A DNA stretch of 64,000 nucleotides from contig NZ_VNJK01000001.1 in the NCBI RefSeq assembly GCF_007786455.1, forward strand, positions 3,062,673 through 3,126,672, written 5' to 3'. A program made the translations under genes and the position numbers. This document shows, piece by piece, positions 19,745 through 28,692 of the stretch; positions within the stretch are counted from its first letter, which is position 1, and each line of letters begins with the position of its first letter. This DNA is from Paenibacillus agilis (GTDB taxonomy: Bacteria; Bacillota; Bacilli; Paenibacillales; Paenibacillaceae). The notes under the pieces are model-generated. The model was not told the origin of the DNA and ran no database searches. It worked only from the letters and a program-made list of their open reading frames with translations.

Positions 19745-20683
19745 TTAAGCGTGTTGATGTGTAATGCAATCTTTCAACAAGCCCTTCTCTTCAAGAACAC
19801 GAACCAACGTAGAGCCCATCTCGGAAGGTGTAGGCGCAACTTGGATGCCGCATGCTTCAAGCACAGCAATTTTTTCAGCAGCTGTACCTTTACCGCCAGA
19901 AATAATGGCACCAGCATGACCCATACGCTTCCCTGGAGGCGCTGTTGCACCGCCGATGAAGCCGACAACTGGTTTCGTCATATTAGCTTTGATCCACTCT
20001 GCCGCTTCTTCTTCAGCCGTACCGCCAATTTCACCGATCATGATAACCGCATACGTATCTGGATCATCATTGAAGCGGCTCAAAATATCAATAAACTCTG
20101 AGCCTTTAACCGGGTCACCACCGATACCTACAGCAGAGGATTGGCCAATGCCACGAGTTGTCAACTGATGAACAGCTTCGTATGTCAATGTACCACTACG
20201 GGAAACAACGCCAACATGTCCTGGTGCATGGATGTATCCAGGCATGATACCAATCTTGCATTCGCCTGGTGTAATTACGCCTGGGCAGTTAGGTCCGATA
20301 AGAACCGTACGTTTGCCTTCCATATAGCGGTTCACTTTTACCATATCAAGAACAGGAATACCTTCTGTAATACAAATAACGAGATCGAAGTCCGCATCTA
20401 CTGCTTCCATGATTGCATCTGCAGCGAATGGTGGAGCTACGTAAATAACACTAGCCGTAGCGCCTGTTTTTTCTTTTGCTTCAACAACTGTGTTGAAAAC
20501 AGGAAGCTTCACTTCTGTACCGTTATCAAGTGTAATGTCAACCGTTGTGCCACCTTTACCCGGTGTAACACCGCCGACCATTTGTGTACCATATTCAAGG
20601 GCGCCTTTCGCATGGAACAGTCCCGTAGCGCCCGTAATTCCTTGTGTAATGACTTTGGTTTCTTTGTTAATTAAGATACTCAT
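19745..20683 (-). CDS. sucD: Succinate-CoA ligase (ADP-forming) subunit alpha
   Basis: The alpha subunit of succinyl-CoA synthetase, a TCA-cycle enzyme making ATP from succinyl-CoA. The CoA-binding Rossmann domain opens with [15 protein letters not shown], and the phosphohistidine is in [15 protein letters not shown]. At 312 residues it is slightly longer than B. subtilis SucD (300), with a few extra C-terminal residues ending ITHQHA. It follows sucC by 26 bases. Confidence 0.96.
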   Translation of the reverse strand: MSILINKETKVITQGITGATGLFHAKGALEYGTQMVGGVTPGKGGTTVDITLDNGTEVKLPVFNTVVEAKEKTGATASVIYVAPPFAADAIMEAVDADFDLVICITEGIPVLDMVKVNRYMEGKRTVLIGPNCPGVITPGECKIGIMPGYIHAPGHVGVVSRSGTLTYEAVHQLTTRGIGQSSAVGIGGDPVKGSEFIDILSRFNDDPDTYAVIMIGEIGGTAEEEAAEWIKANMTKPVVGFIGGATAPPGKRMGHAGAIISGGKGTAAEKIAVLEACGIQVAPTPSEMGSTLVRVLEEKGLLKDCITHQHA

Positions 20684-20709
20684 CGCACATCCACCTCTCG
20701 TTCGCCAGA

Positions 20710-21870
20710 TTATTGAACCAAAGCGACAATTTTTTGCGCTCCGTCAGCCATGGAATCCGCTGCTACGATGTTCAGGCCGGATTCGTTCAAGATGCGTTTG
20801 CCAATCTCAACGTTCGTACCTTCTAAGCGTACGACTAGTGGACGACTTAAGCCAACTTGCTTCGCCGCTTCAACCACACCGTTCGCAATAACATCACAGC
20901 GCATAATGCCACCGAAGATGTTAACGAAGATGCCTTTAACATTCGGATCAGACAAAATAATCTTGAATGCTTCTGTAACTTTCTCAGTCGTCGCACCGCC
21001 CCCTACATCAAGGAAGTTAGCCGGTTCGCCGCCGTAATATTTAATAATATCCATAGTGGACATCGCAAGACCCGCTCCATTAACCATACAGCCAATGTTT
21101 CCGTCTAGCGCAATATAGCTTAGATCGTACTTGGATGCTTCGATTTCTTTCTCATCTTCTTCATCAAGGTCACGATATTCCAAAATATCTTTATGACGAT
21201 AGAGCGCGTTAGAATCGAAGTTCAACTTCGCATCCAATGCCATAACTTGTCCGTCACCAGTAACAACAAGAGGATTGATCTCTGCGATAGAGCAATCTTT
21301 ATCTACGAAAGCTTGATAGAGAGCCAACATGAACTTAACTGCTTTGTTCACAAGCTCACCTGGAATATTAATGTCATATGCCAACTTACGAGCTTGGAAT
21401 ACTTGAAGCCCAACAGCTGGATCAACTACAACTTTAATAATCTTTTCAGGCGTATTCTCTGCCACCTCTTCGATATCCATACCGCCCTCTTCAGAACCCA
21501 TCAAAACAACGCGTCCTGTCGCGCGATCTACTACAATACCAATGTAGTATTCTTTCTTAATGTCGCAGCCTTGCTCTATTAAGAGACGCTTAACCTCTTT
21601 ACCCTCAGGGCCAGTTTGGTGTGTTACAAGCACTTTACCTAGTATTTCGCTTGCATAGGCACGAACCTCATCTAGGCTCTTCGCAACTTTAACACCGCCT
21701 GCTTTACCACGGCCGCCTGCATGAATTTGAGCCTTAACGACTACTACCGGTGTACCTAATTGTTCTGCAGCTTGCACGGCCTCATCCACGCTGAACGCAA
21801 CTTTACCATTCGGTACAGCAACGCCGTATTGTTTTAATACTTCTTTGCCTTGATATTCATGGATATTCAT
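20710..21870 (-). CDS. sucC: Succinate-CoA ligase (ADP-forming) subunit beta
   Basis: The beta subunit with an ATP-grasp N-terminal domain ([31 protein letters not shown]) and a C-terminal CoA-ligase domain ([35 protein letters not shown]). The 386 residues are normal. It is the first gene of sucCD. A -10-like TACAAT and a cre-like site lie about 185-210 bases upstream. Confidence 0.97.
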   Translation of the reverse strand: MNIHEYQGKEVLKQYGVAVPNGKVAFSVDEAVQAAEQLGTPVVVVKAQIHAGGRGKAGGVKVAKSLDEVRAYASEILGKVLVTHQTGPEGKEVKRLLIEQGCDIKKEYYIGIVVDRATGRVVLMGSEEGGMDIEEVAENTPEKIIKVVVDPAVGLQVFQARKLAYDINIPGELVNKAVKFMLALYQAFVDKDCSIAEINPLVVTGDGQVMALDAKLNFDSNALYRHKDILEYRDLDEEDEKEIEASKYDLSYIALDGNIGCMVNGAGLAMSTMDIIKYYGGEPANFLDVGGGATTEKVTEAFKIILSDPNVKGIFVNIFGGIMRCDVIANGVVEAAKQVGLSRPLVVRLEGTNVEIGKRILNESGLNIVAADSMADGAQKIVALVQ

Positions 21871-22053
21871 TGTGCATCCCCCTATCCGAATCGTATGGGT
21901 TAGAATGATAATGCTTATGCAGCCAAGCTAATGCTCCTTGCATATTTCGACAACTGTGTCGTTAACAGAGGAACGGTAAATACTAAGGTCTGCTGCAACT
22001 TTAATACAAGTGCATGTCAAGGAATGGGCGGTAATTCCAACCAATCCGAACAC

Positions 22054-22081
22054 ATTGTATCATGTTTTTAAAGCGCTTTCC
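22054..22081 (-). promoter_or_regulatory. Candidate sucCD promoter -10 with overlapping cre (CcpA) site
   Basis: TACAAT (22059-22054, minus strand) is preceded by TTAAAGCGCTTTCC (22068-22081, plus reading), which matches the catabolite-responsive element core TGNAANCGNTTNCA at most positions. The site would cover the -35 region, so it would repress. A convincing -35 hexamer is not visible. Glucose repression of sucCD is known in B. subtilis; the site here is inferred. Confidence 0.5.
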
Positions 22082-22218
22082 TACCAAAATTATTACAAAA
22101 TACACATTTGTTTGATATCAAATTCATCTCTGAATGAGATAGATCACTATTTTTAGTTCTTTTAGCATACGATTCCAGTACTTGTTTGCTCCAAAACTAG
22201 TAGAATTTTATCAGCTAG

Positions 22219-22248
22219 TTGACGAGAAATGCGTTTCTTCCATATAAT
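22219..22248 (+). promoter_or_regulatory. Sigma-A promoter of the comM-like gene
   Basis: TTGACG, an 18-base spacer and TATAAT. The start of transcription would fall near 22255, giving a leader of about 95 bases that contains a small CATTCC/GGAATG stem. The 479-base divergent gap 21871-22349 otherwise holds the sucCD control region. Confidence 0.65.
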
Positions 22249-22349
22249 ATATCACAAATTGAGATTATTCGCGCTTTGATAAGGAAGCACCTTTCTTGCG
22301 CATTCCATTACTACAATTCGGAATGTGAAAGAAGAGGTGTTTTTTTGCT

Positions 22350-23897
22350 ATGTATGGAAGTGTATGGAGTGCCGCTGTATATGGAGTCGAAGGTCGCATG
22401 ATTCAAATGGAATTTGATATTTCTTCAGGATTGCCTCATGTTGCAGTCGTAGGTTTACCAGATGCAGCAGTGAGGGAGTCTATCGATCGAGTCCGCAGTT
22501 CGGTGCGCAATTGCGGCTGGAAGTTTCCTTTAGAGCGCATAACAATTAATTTAGCCCCGGCTGATCTGCGCAAAGAAGGAACCTCTTATGACTTGGCCAT
22601 GGCAATCGGCATACTTGGCACAAGTGGTCAACTCAATCTATCCCCTTTTCGCAATATGCTCGTCGCTGGTGAATTATCTTTAGACGGAACAACACGCCCC
22701 ATCCCAGGCATTCTGTCTCTAGTCGATGAGGCGAGAAAACAGGGATTTACACAAGTGCTTGTCCCAAGTGAAAATGCTCCTGAAGCTGTATTGGTAAGCG
22801 GGATCGAGGTTTACAGTCTGTCTACTTTAGCACAACTACGTCAAGTGGCTGACAGTCCTGACAACTTGTCCAACCTTTTGTTCTCTCCTAATTTATCCTA
22901 CACATCACCTATGAATAAATCCGAATTGCCAGTCGAAGGACAAGAAGACTATGCCGATGTCCGAGGTCAAGAACATGCTAAACGAGCGATGACCGTCGCC
23001 GCTGCTGGCATGCACAACATTTTGCTTAGCGGTCCGCCTGGAACGGGCAAAACTATGCTCATCCGTCGTCTCCCAACGATACTACCGCTGCTAACTGAAG
23101 ATGAAGCATTAGAAGTTTCCAAGCTGTATAGTGTATCAGGCAAATGGGAGCATTCGTCAACAGGATTGATTCAGACGAGACCTTTCCGCTCTCCCCACCA
23201 TTCGATTTCTCCTGCTGGATTAATTGGTGGAGGAAGCCTCCCTAAACCCGGTGAAATTAGCCTCGCCCATCGAGGGGTGTTATTTCTAGATGAACTACCC
23301 GAATTCCCGCGTCAAACGTTAGAAGTGCTGAGACAACCACTTGAGGATCGATATGTTACAATTAGCCGCACACGGGCTGTATATCGCTTCCCTTCGCATT
23401 TTATGCTGGCGGGTAGTATGAATCCATGTCCTTGCGGTAACTTTCAAGCCACAGAACATTCCATATGTACTTGCACACCCGCACGCCTGCATCATTATCG
23501 CTCACGCCTATCTGGCCCATTGTTAGATCGGATTGATATGCAGCTAGAAGTACCTCGCATCTCTTTGCATTCAACCAACAACAAAGTGATCAGCTCCGCC
23601 CAACTGCGGGAACAGGTCATGCAGGCTCATCAACGTCAGTTGCAGAGGTATCGTCATTTGCCATTACGCTTCAACTGCGAATTAAGAGGATCTTGGCTCC
23701 AGCAGTATTGCGCCCTTTCTACGGCATCATCTACTATGCTTCAGCAGGTATATGATGAACTTGGGTTAAGCATTCGTGCACATGATCGCATCCTCAAACT
23801 CGCACGTACCATCGCAGATCTAGAAGATTGCGAACAGATCGAGATCGGACATCTGGCTGAAGCGATCAGCTATCGCAAACTTGATCGACCTGCATAA
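22350..23897 (+). CDS. comM: ComM/YifB family Mg-chelatase-like AAA+ ATPase
   Basis: A 515-residue ATPase of the YifB/ComM family; ComM is a branch-migration helicase that helps integrate transforming DNA in Gram-negatives. The N-terminal Lon-S16-like domain (DISSGLPHVAVVGLPDAAVRE, in part) lacks an obvious protease dyad. Walker A is SGPPGTGKTMLIRRL, followed by HRGVLFLDELPEF and the Cys-rich MNPCPCGNF. The C-terminal part is a chelatase-like lid domain. It is transcribed away from sucCD and lies near dprA, which also acts on incoming DNA. Confidence 0.88.
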   Translation: MYGSVWSAAVYGVEGRMIQMEFDISSGLPHVAVVGLPDAAVRESIDRVRSSVRNCGWKFPLERITINLAPADLRKEGTSYDLAMAIGILGTSGQLNLSPFRNMLVAGELSLDGTTRPIPGILSLVDEARKQGFTQVLVPSENAPEAVLVSGIEVYSLSTLAQLRQVADSPDNLSNLLFSPNLSYTSPMNKSELPVEGQEDYADVRGQEHAKRAMTVAAAGMHNILLSGPPGTGKTMLIRRLPTILPLLTEDEALEVSKLYSVSGKWEHSSTGLIQTRPFRSPHHSISPAGLIGGGSLPKPGEISLAHRGVLFLDELPEFPRQTLEVLRQPLEDRYVTISRTRAVYRFPSHFMLAGSMNPCPCGNFQATEHSICTCTPARLHHYRSRLSGPLLDRIDMQLEVPRISLHSTNNKVISSAQLREQVMQAHQRQLQRYRHLPLRFNCELRGSWLQQYCALSTASSTMLQQVYDELGLSIRAHDRILKLARTIADLEDCEQIEIGHLAEAISYRKLDRPA

Positions 23898-23985
23898 TGA
23901 TAGGTCTGCATAATGGATTCCAAGCGTTCATGTATTCAAAATTAATTCACCTCTGACGTCAAGCAAGAGGAAATGAGAAATTGTT

Positions 23986-24173
23986 CTAACGGTTGCAGCA
24001 GAGCCTATTTCGTGTAAATGGACGGATTTTGAATGGCAACGGGTGTCACAGAGCTTATTCGTCAGATAGATTAAATATATTCATCACTATTGCTAAAATA
24101 AGCTCATCTACAACCGTTAACTTTTTAAAATGGGGGATTTTACGTAAATAACGCCAATAGCGCCCGTTAGAGG
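23986..24173 (+). repeat. Dispersed 188-bp repeat, copy A
   Basis: This stretch aligns without gaps to the reverse complement of 62609-62796, with about 140 of 188 identical positions by hand count. Identical blocks include the first 11 bases (CTAACGGTTGC), GAGCTTATT, ACAACCGTTA and the last 10 (CGTTAGAGG end). It contains nested inverted arms: TAACGGTTG (23987-23995) with CAACCGTTA (24111-24119), and GAGCTTATT (24051-24059) with AATAAGCTC inside. No coding capacity is convincing. I do not know a named family for it. Confidence 0.85.
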
Positions 24174-24322
24174 TAGCCTACTTATTTGAAAATGAAATAT
24201 TGAATATAGTTAATGACGTAACCCATACTTGGATCGAGGTTAAGGAGAATGGAATTAAATAATTAGAAGAATATGTTGATGCAAGATCCAATCTGTTATT
24301 ATTTTGCGATTCTATATGCTGA
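24161..24322 (+). pseudogene. Possible gene remnant with in-frame stop
   Basis: One frame reads ...FENEILNIVNDVTHTWIEV... up to a TAA at 24260-24262 and then continues in the same frame as LEEYVDARSNLLLFCDSIC to a TGA at 24320-24322. The composition looks protein-like on both sides of the stop, suggesting the C-terminal end of a decayed gene next to repeat copy A. I do not recognise a family. The rest of the 638-base gap 23898-24535 holds the repeat and a hairpin. Confidence 0.3.
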
Positions 24323-24331
24323 TCCATTTTA

Positions 24332-24382
24332 AATACGCCGCTAGCAACAGCAACCGATACATGCTGTTATTAGCGGCGTATT
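24332..24382. terminator. Long hairpin between comM and yraN
   Basis: AATACGCCGCTA (24332-24343) pairs perfectly with TAGCGGCGTATT (24371-24382), and the loop contains a second stem AACAGCA/TGCTGTT. It lies between convergent genes and may end both transcripts. T-runs are short on both sides. Confidence 0.55.
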
Positions 24383-24535
24383 CATTATTTATGCGAGAGT
24401 ATTTGGGCTGCATATGCCACGTCTCATTCTACCTTTTCACATAGAACAGACATCGAACGGAGATAAGATAAAATAACAGCCTTATGTAAAGTGCTTGTAC
24501 CGTGCTTTATACACCCATAGAACTAAGGATTATAT

Positions 24536-24937
24536 TTAAAATGCATGAGCAATATGTTCAAGTTCCGACGATGCATCTCCTTGCCTTGGATACGTAATGA
24601 TAATAGCATCACACCGAATCTTTGCTTCGTATAGACGATACCGATGAATATACTGTTCGACTATAACTCGCACTTGCTGCTGTTTACGTATATCTATCGC
24701 TTCACGAGCTGTGCCAAAGGAGCCGCCTTCCGTACGACTGCGAACTTCAATGAACACCCACCACTCACCGTCCCGGGCAATTAGATCCAGCTCTCCTTGA
24801 CGACAACGCCAATTACGCGCAACAATTGTCCAACCAATCCTCGTTATATACTGCTCTGCTTGCTGCTCCGCTTGTTTGCCCATCTCACGTCGGTTACGTT
24901 GGACGCCTCTAGTAGATGACGGTTTCCGCTCAGTCAT
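24536..24937 (-). CDS. yraN: YraN/UPF0102 family endonuclease-fold protein
   Basis: A small protein of the UPF0102 family with a restriction-endonuclease-like fold. The motif GELDLIARDGEWWVFIEVRSR carries the E-D-ExK-like residues; a DNA-related role is suspected, not shown. The start ATG at 24937 (133 aa) overlaps the stop of the ylqH-like gene (ATGACTGA), implying coupling. An ATG-less extension to 24985 would read into that gene. The family is usually about 120 residues. Confidence 0.88.
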   Translation of the reverse strand: MTERKPSSTRGVQRNRREMGKQAEQQAEQYITRIGWTIVARNWRCRQGELDLIARDGEWWVFIEVRSRTEGGSFGTAREAIDIRKQQQVRVIVEQYIHRYRLYEAKIRCDAIIITYPRQGDASSELEHIAHAF

Positions 24938-25244
24938 CCCCTCGCACCCATCCTTTCGCTGCTCGTTGATCGGAGCGATAAACAAATGTGAGCACCTCTG
25001 CTACAAGCTGATACAACTCAGCAGGAATCTGCTGATCCAGATCAAGCTTAGAAAGAACCTCAACAAGAGAAGCATCCTCTTGTATGGGGACGCCATTTTC
25101 GACAGCCGTAGCAACAATACGCTCCGCTAACAATCCTTGCCCTTTGGCTACAATGACAGGCGCTGTAGCTTGTCCAGGCTCATAGGAAAGAGCAACCGCC
25201 TTGCCTCGCTTCTGCGAAGCTGATGTTGATGACTTGCGACTCAT
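24930..25244 (-). CDS. FlhB C-terminal-like protein (YlqH family)
   Basis: A 104-residue protein resembling the cytoplasmic domain of FlhB/EscU export-switch proteins (AVALSYEPGQATAPVIVAKGQGLLAERI, in part) but without membrane segments. Position 8 overlaps with yraN and a 4-base overlap with the FliK-like gene upstream make a compact three-gene unit. In B. subtilis the pair ylqG-ylqH has the same order. The FlhB-FliK pairing suggests a role linked to export-specificity switching, which is inference. The NPTH autocleavage motif is not present. Confidence 0.8.
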   Translation of the reverse strand: MSRKSSTSASQKRGKAVALSYEPGQATAPVIVAKGQGLLAERIVATAVENGVPIQEDASLVEVLSKLDLDQQIPAELYQLVAEVLTFVYRSDQRAAKGWVRGDD

Positions 25245-27166
25245 ATGCGCAGATCCACTCCTTTGTATGGAGTCGGTGAATACGAATCGAGCTTGCGATC
25301 TACTTCGGCTGCATCCGTATGCTTCTCAGGAGGCTCCTGTACTCGAAATGCAGACAATTGATAACCGATACCTGCAAGCGCTTGGTCGATTTCTTCACGA
25401 TAGCCTTGCAGTGCTTCTTGCACCTGCTCACTCGGATGATGAATGTTCAGAGCAACGAGCTTGTCGACCACGTTGACGTCGACCACGGTATGTCCTAGCG
25501 CCTTCAGATCCAAATCGAACCATAAGCGGCAATTGTCTGCATCAAGCTCGCCTTTGCGGCCTTGGCGGGCTTGGATATGCACAGCTGCTGTCTGACGCCC
25601 ATCCGCCGTCACAAACGGGACGTGCAAGGTGACATGCGCGAATGGCAATGACCGATCGCTCGTTAAGAGCAGCTGCTGTCCCGTAATATTTTGCACGAGC
25701 TGCTGTGCAGCATCACGTACAGCTGGAGGCAACTGCTCGTGCTGGAGGAGCTGAAGCAGCGTGCTCTTCAGTGACTCCGTAGCGGCAGCCGGAGCGGCGC
25801 TCTGCGCTCCGGCTGGCAATGGGGTAGAAGCCGCAACAACTTGCGCGGCTTCCGCCCCTAGGCGTGCCATAGGCACGCCAGCGCGAGCGCTGTCCGCACT
25901 TGCAGGCGTAGCCTGCTGCGCCGCCTGTGCAGCGCCTGCTGCGCTATGCAGCAGCGCGCGCTGCACTTGCTGCTCGTGTGATACGCCGAGCAACGTCAAC
26001 ATGCGCCCGATAAGCGCGCCTCCATTGGATGGAGCGCTTGTCGGGCGCTGTGCTGCGGGATCCGCACCATCACCTGTAGGTGCGGATCCCGCAGCTTGAC
26101 GCCCAGCCAGCCCAGCTTCAGCTGGCTGGGCGCTTCCAGCAACCCCTGCGCCAGTTGGCATCGCAGGGGCTGCGTTTGCCGCCGCGCCACCAGTGGCAGG
26201 CGCAGCGGAACCATTTGCAGCAGAGGCTCCCGCTCCTACTTGAGCAGTCGTCCCTGCCGCCGATCCGTTCACCGTACTTTGGACAGCACCACTTGTTGCA
26301 GCGCCAGCACCTACCTGCGCTGCATGGGAAGGTTGTGAGGCTCCAGCTAACTGTGTTCCAAGCGGAGCTCCATTACCCGAATTACTATTCAAAGACGCAG
26401 CAAGCGGCACAGTTGTCCCTGCCGCCAATGACTGTCCTCCACGTGCGGAGCCGCCGCCATTCCCCGTCAACTCCCCACCATCAGCAGGGTTCGGCATCAT
26501 AGCTATCAGCGTACGAACAAGCGCTAGCGCGTCCTTAACAGCCCCTGTCATCGCAGGCGATCCAGGTGAAGCCGAAGAATGAAGCCAAGCTTCACTGCTT
26601 CGTGTCAACTGCGTCAACATATCATGCATTGGCCTGCCAAATAGAACGGTCTGTAAACCTCGCATCGTCTCGGCAGTCAGCGGCAAATTACGCTTCAAAG
26701 CCAGAGCAGCCGTTTCCACCCACTCATCCATTGCCACGCCGTCAGGTTTCATTGCTATTACCTTTGACAACTGCGCCATCGTTTCCCTCGTCAACGGGAT
26801 TCCACTCTTCTGTAGATCGCGCAATATCGTTCGCGCCCAAGGCTCGTCTGGAAGCCCTGCTTGCTTAAGCGCGTCTGCTATCGTTGGCAGCGGCTGTGAA
26901 GAATGAGCTTCCGATTGCTTTAGCATAATAAGCCCATCTTCCTGTTGGCCTTGCACTTGCATCCATGTCGTCTGACCTGGACGCATAGGTGTTTCAAGCA
27001 CCGCTTTAACGGGCACACCATTTATTTGAACAACCGCTTCTTTTCCATTTTCCGATACACTCATTACGACACCGCGTACAACTTGTCCGGAACGAAGCTC
27101 TAACGCCCGCGAGTCTCCGGGCTTCGCCTCCCCGGTCATCCCTCGCACCAAATGTGATATATTCAA
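25241..27166 (-). CDS. YlqG-like protein with FliK-type C-terminal domain
   Basis: A 641-residue protein at the ylqG position. The N-terminal ~70 residues (VVRGVVMSVSENGKEAVVQI) look like a small beta domain, then a helical region with IPLTRETMAQLSK and LPLTAETMRGLQ repeats. The middle (about 225-475) is Ala/Gly/Pro/Thr-rich, low complexity and encoded by DNA far richer in GC than its neighbours. The C-terminal part (DLDLKALGHTVVDVNVVD, HHPSEQVQEALQGYREEIDQ) resembles the hook-length domain of FliK. It overlaps ylqH by 4 bases. Function unknown. Confidence 0.8.
   Translation of the reverse strand: MNISHLVRGMTGEAKPGDSRALELRSGQVVRGVVMSVSENGKEAVVQINGVPVKAVLETPMRPGQTTWMQVQGQQEDGLIMLKQSEAHSSQPLPTIADALKQAGLPDEPWARTILRDLQKSGIPLTRETMAQLSKVIAMKPDGVAMDEWVETAALALKRNLPLTAETMRGLQTVLFGRPMHDMLTQLTRSSEAWLHSSASPGSPAMTGAVKDALALVRTLIAMMPNPADGGELTGNGGGSARGGQSLAAGTTVPLAASLNSNSGNGAPLGTQLAGASQPSHAAQVGAGAATSGAVQSTVNGSAAGTTAQVGAGASAANGSAAPATGGAAANAAPAMPTGAGVAGSAQPAEAGLAGRQAAGSAPTGDGADPAAQRPTSAPSNGGALIGRMLTLLGVSHEQQVQRALLHSAAGAAQAAQQATPASADSARAGVPMARLGAEAAQVVAASTPLPAGAQSAAPAAATESLKSTLLQLLQHEQLPPAVRDAAQQLVQNITGQQLLLTSDRSLPFAHVTLHVPFVTADGRQTAAVHIQARQGRKGELDADNCRLWFDLDLKALGHTVVDVNVVDKLVALNIHHPSEQVQEALQGYREEIDQALAGIGYQLSAFRVQEPPEKHTDAAEVDRKLDSYSPTPYKGVDLRI
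25785..26197. repeat. Cluster of about ten GC-rich inverted repeats inside the ylqG-like gene
   Basis: Stem arms, read on the plus strand: 25785-25795/25804-25814 (11 bp), 25826-25833/25844-25851 (8), 25861-25868/25872-25879 (8, 3-base loop), 25902-25907/25911-25916 (6), 25936-25942/25948-25954 (7), 26003-26010/26041-26048 with further inner stems to 26034, 26052-26068/26079-26095 (17, perfect), 26100-26111/26121-26132 (12), 26143-26150/26162-26169 (8) and 26186-26190/26193-26197 (5). They follow one another with little spacing. GC is about 70% on the lines counted. Confidence 0.8.
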
Positions 27167-27239
27167 CCATAACCCTCCGATACTTGCAGCATCACTACCC
27201 TATATATCGGCAGATATATCTTAAATAATAAATGAACAT

Positions 27240-27281
27240 GCAAAAGACGCAGCCTGTTTAAAATAACGTCAGCTGCGTCTT
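27240..27281 (-). terminator. Terminator overlapping the rnhB 3' end
   Basis: AAGACGCAGC (27244-27253) pairs with GCTGCGTCTT (27272-27281), and on the minus strand TTTTGC follows. The upstream arm lies inside the last codons of rnhB. Confidence 0.65.
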
Positions 27282-27956
27282 CGTTTCTTCCCATTTCTTC
27301 AAGAACGTTCTGCGATGCATCTTTGTCGGCCCATACTCATCCAATGCCGTATAATGCGCTTTTGTTCCATAACCCTTATGTACCGCAATTCCATACTCAG
27401 GGTACAACTCATTCCATTCCTTACTACACAAACGATCTCTTGTAACCTTCGCAATAATCGATGCTGCTGCGATGGACTGGCTCGTTGCATCGCCTTTAAT
27501 AAGAGATTTTTGTGGTAGAGCTACTTCTATTTTTTCTGCATCAATAAATAACATATCTGGCACAACTTGCAATTGCTCAACAGCTGTTTTCATCGCCAAC
27601 CGTGTCGCTTGTTTTATATTCAACTCATCAATGGCTTTTGCATCCATATGAGCCACCGACCATGCAACCGCATTTGCAATAATATCCTCGTATAGCGCTT
27701 CTCGCTTCTTCTCTGACAGTTTCTTGGAATCATTTATCCCCTCCAACTGCCAATCACGAGGCAAAATGACGGCCGCTGCTACCACATCCCCAAATAAACA
27801 GCCACGCCCCACCTCATCTATACCTGCTATCGCTTCATATCCTGCTGACCAAGCTTCACGCTCCAATGCCAACAGATCGATAACCTCTGCTTCAGACGCA
27901 GACGATCGCTTCGTTCCCACAATCGCTTCCCCCTGCCATTTGTAACTTTCAAACAA
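27258..27956 (-). CDS. rnhB: Ribonuclease HII
   Basis: RNase HII cleaves the RNA strand of RNA-DNA hybrids and removes single misincorporated ribonucleotides. The active-site region reads IAGIDEVGRGCLFGDVVAAA, and the other acidic residues are in FIDAEK and the C-terminal IAKVTRDRLCSKE motif. The 232 residues match the family. It lies between rbgA and the ylqG-like gene, as in B. subtilis, although a small membrane protein gene intervenes. Confidence 0.94.
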   Translation of the reverse strand: MFESYKWQGEAIVGTKRSSASEAEVIDLLALEREAWSAGYEAIAGIDEVGRGCLFGDVVAAAVILPRDWQLEGINDSKKLSEKKREALYEDIIANAVAWSVAHMDAKAIDELNIKQATRLAMKTAVEQLQVVPDMLFIDAEKIEVALPQKSLIKGDATSQSIAAASIIAKVTRDRLCSKEWNELYPEYGIAVHKGYGTKAHYTALDEYGPTKMHRRTFLKKWEETKTQLTLF

Positions 27957-28057
27957 ACTATCTACTTACTAAATCTATACGCTCAATTGACAGACTTACA
28001 TTGTATATGTAATCGCTCGCCTACTCAACCCATTTGAGCATTCCACATGCTGGAGCT

Positions 28058-28450
28058 TTAATGATCCTGCGAACGAAATAATGATTTGCAATAAGAATAA
28101 CCAGCCACTAGTCCAAAGTAATATGCATATTCATCCTTATACAAGGGAGTCAGCCATGACCAATCCAACGGTATATGCATCCACATGATCGGTACTAACG
28201 CAATAAGCAAGCATGGGATCGTAATAACATAAAATAACTTCCAGTTGGTTGGTTTTCTACGTTTCGCCCCTCCAATCCAGACGAGTAAAGCTCCACCAAC
28301 AGCAGAAAATAGCACTTTAGCTACTAACGCTAACTCAACGAAATCACCTTTTCGTGCCCATTGAGTCATGAATTGTACACCTTTTTGTCCAAAATAAATA
28401 AATGCGATAGCCCCAATCAGCCAGAGCATATAGATGAGAACTTTCTTCAC
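28058..28450 (-). CDS. Small multi-pass membrane protein of unknown function
   Basis: About 130 residues with four hydrophobic segments, beginning with KKVLIYMLWLIGAIAFIYFG. I place the start at a GTG at 28450 because AGGAGG lies 7 bases upstream; an in-frame ATG at 28546 would add 32 residues without an RBS. No family was recognised. It sits alone between rnhB and rbgA, not overlapping either. Confidence 0.65.
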   Translation of the reverse strand: MKKVLIYMLWLIGAIAFIYFGQKGVQFMTQWARKGDFVELALVAKVLFSAVGGALLVWIGGAKRRKPTNWKLFYVITIPCLLIALVPIMWMHIPLDWSWLTPLYKDEYAYYFGLVAGYSYCKSLFRSQDH

Positions 28451-28628
28451 CCAACATCCTCCTATCCATTCATGTATATAAATGATTCCTATTGTTACAT
28501 AAACAAATGAACAATCATGCAAACCATCCCAATTCGATAGTAACAAGGGCTGTCCGCAAATGCTATATGAAAATGATTCATCCGCAATAATAAATTCGAT
28601 AGCTCTTCTAAGTTACGTAAATGCCCAT

Positions 28629-28661
28629 ATAAAAAGCTGCTCACCAATGGCGCAGCAGCTT
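28629..28661 (-). terminator. Terminator after rbgA
   Basis: AAGCTGCT (28634-28641) and AGCAGCTT (28654-28661) pair perfectly; on the minus strand TTTATATGG follows. It lies about 32 bases beyond the rbgA stop. Confidence 0.82.
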
Positions 28662-28692
28662 ACTGAAAAGCATATTTCATTGTAAACCATCA

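Noticed and set aside
25785-26197. CRISPR array as an explanation for the repeated stems
   Set aside because: The stems differ in sequence, there is no common repeat or regular spacer, and the region is in frame in a gene.
25996-26868. Several long ORFs on both strands within the ylqG-like gene
   Set aside because: They are shadows caused by the GC-rich, stop-poor linker; the minus-strand frame with FliK-like ends and operon overlap is the real one.
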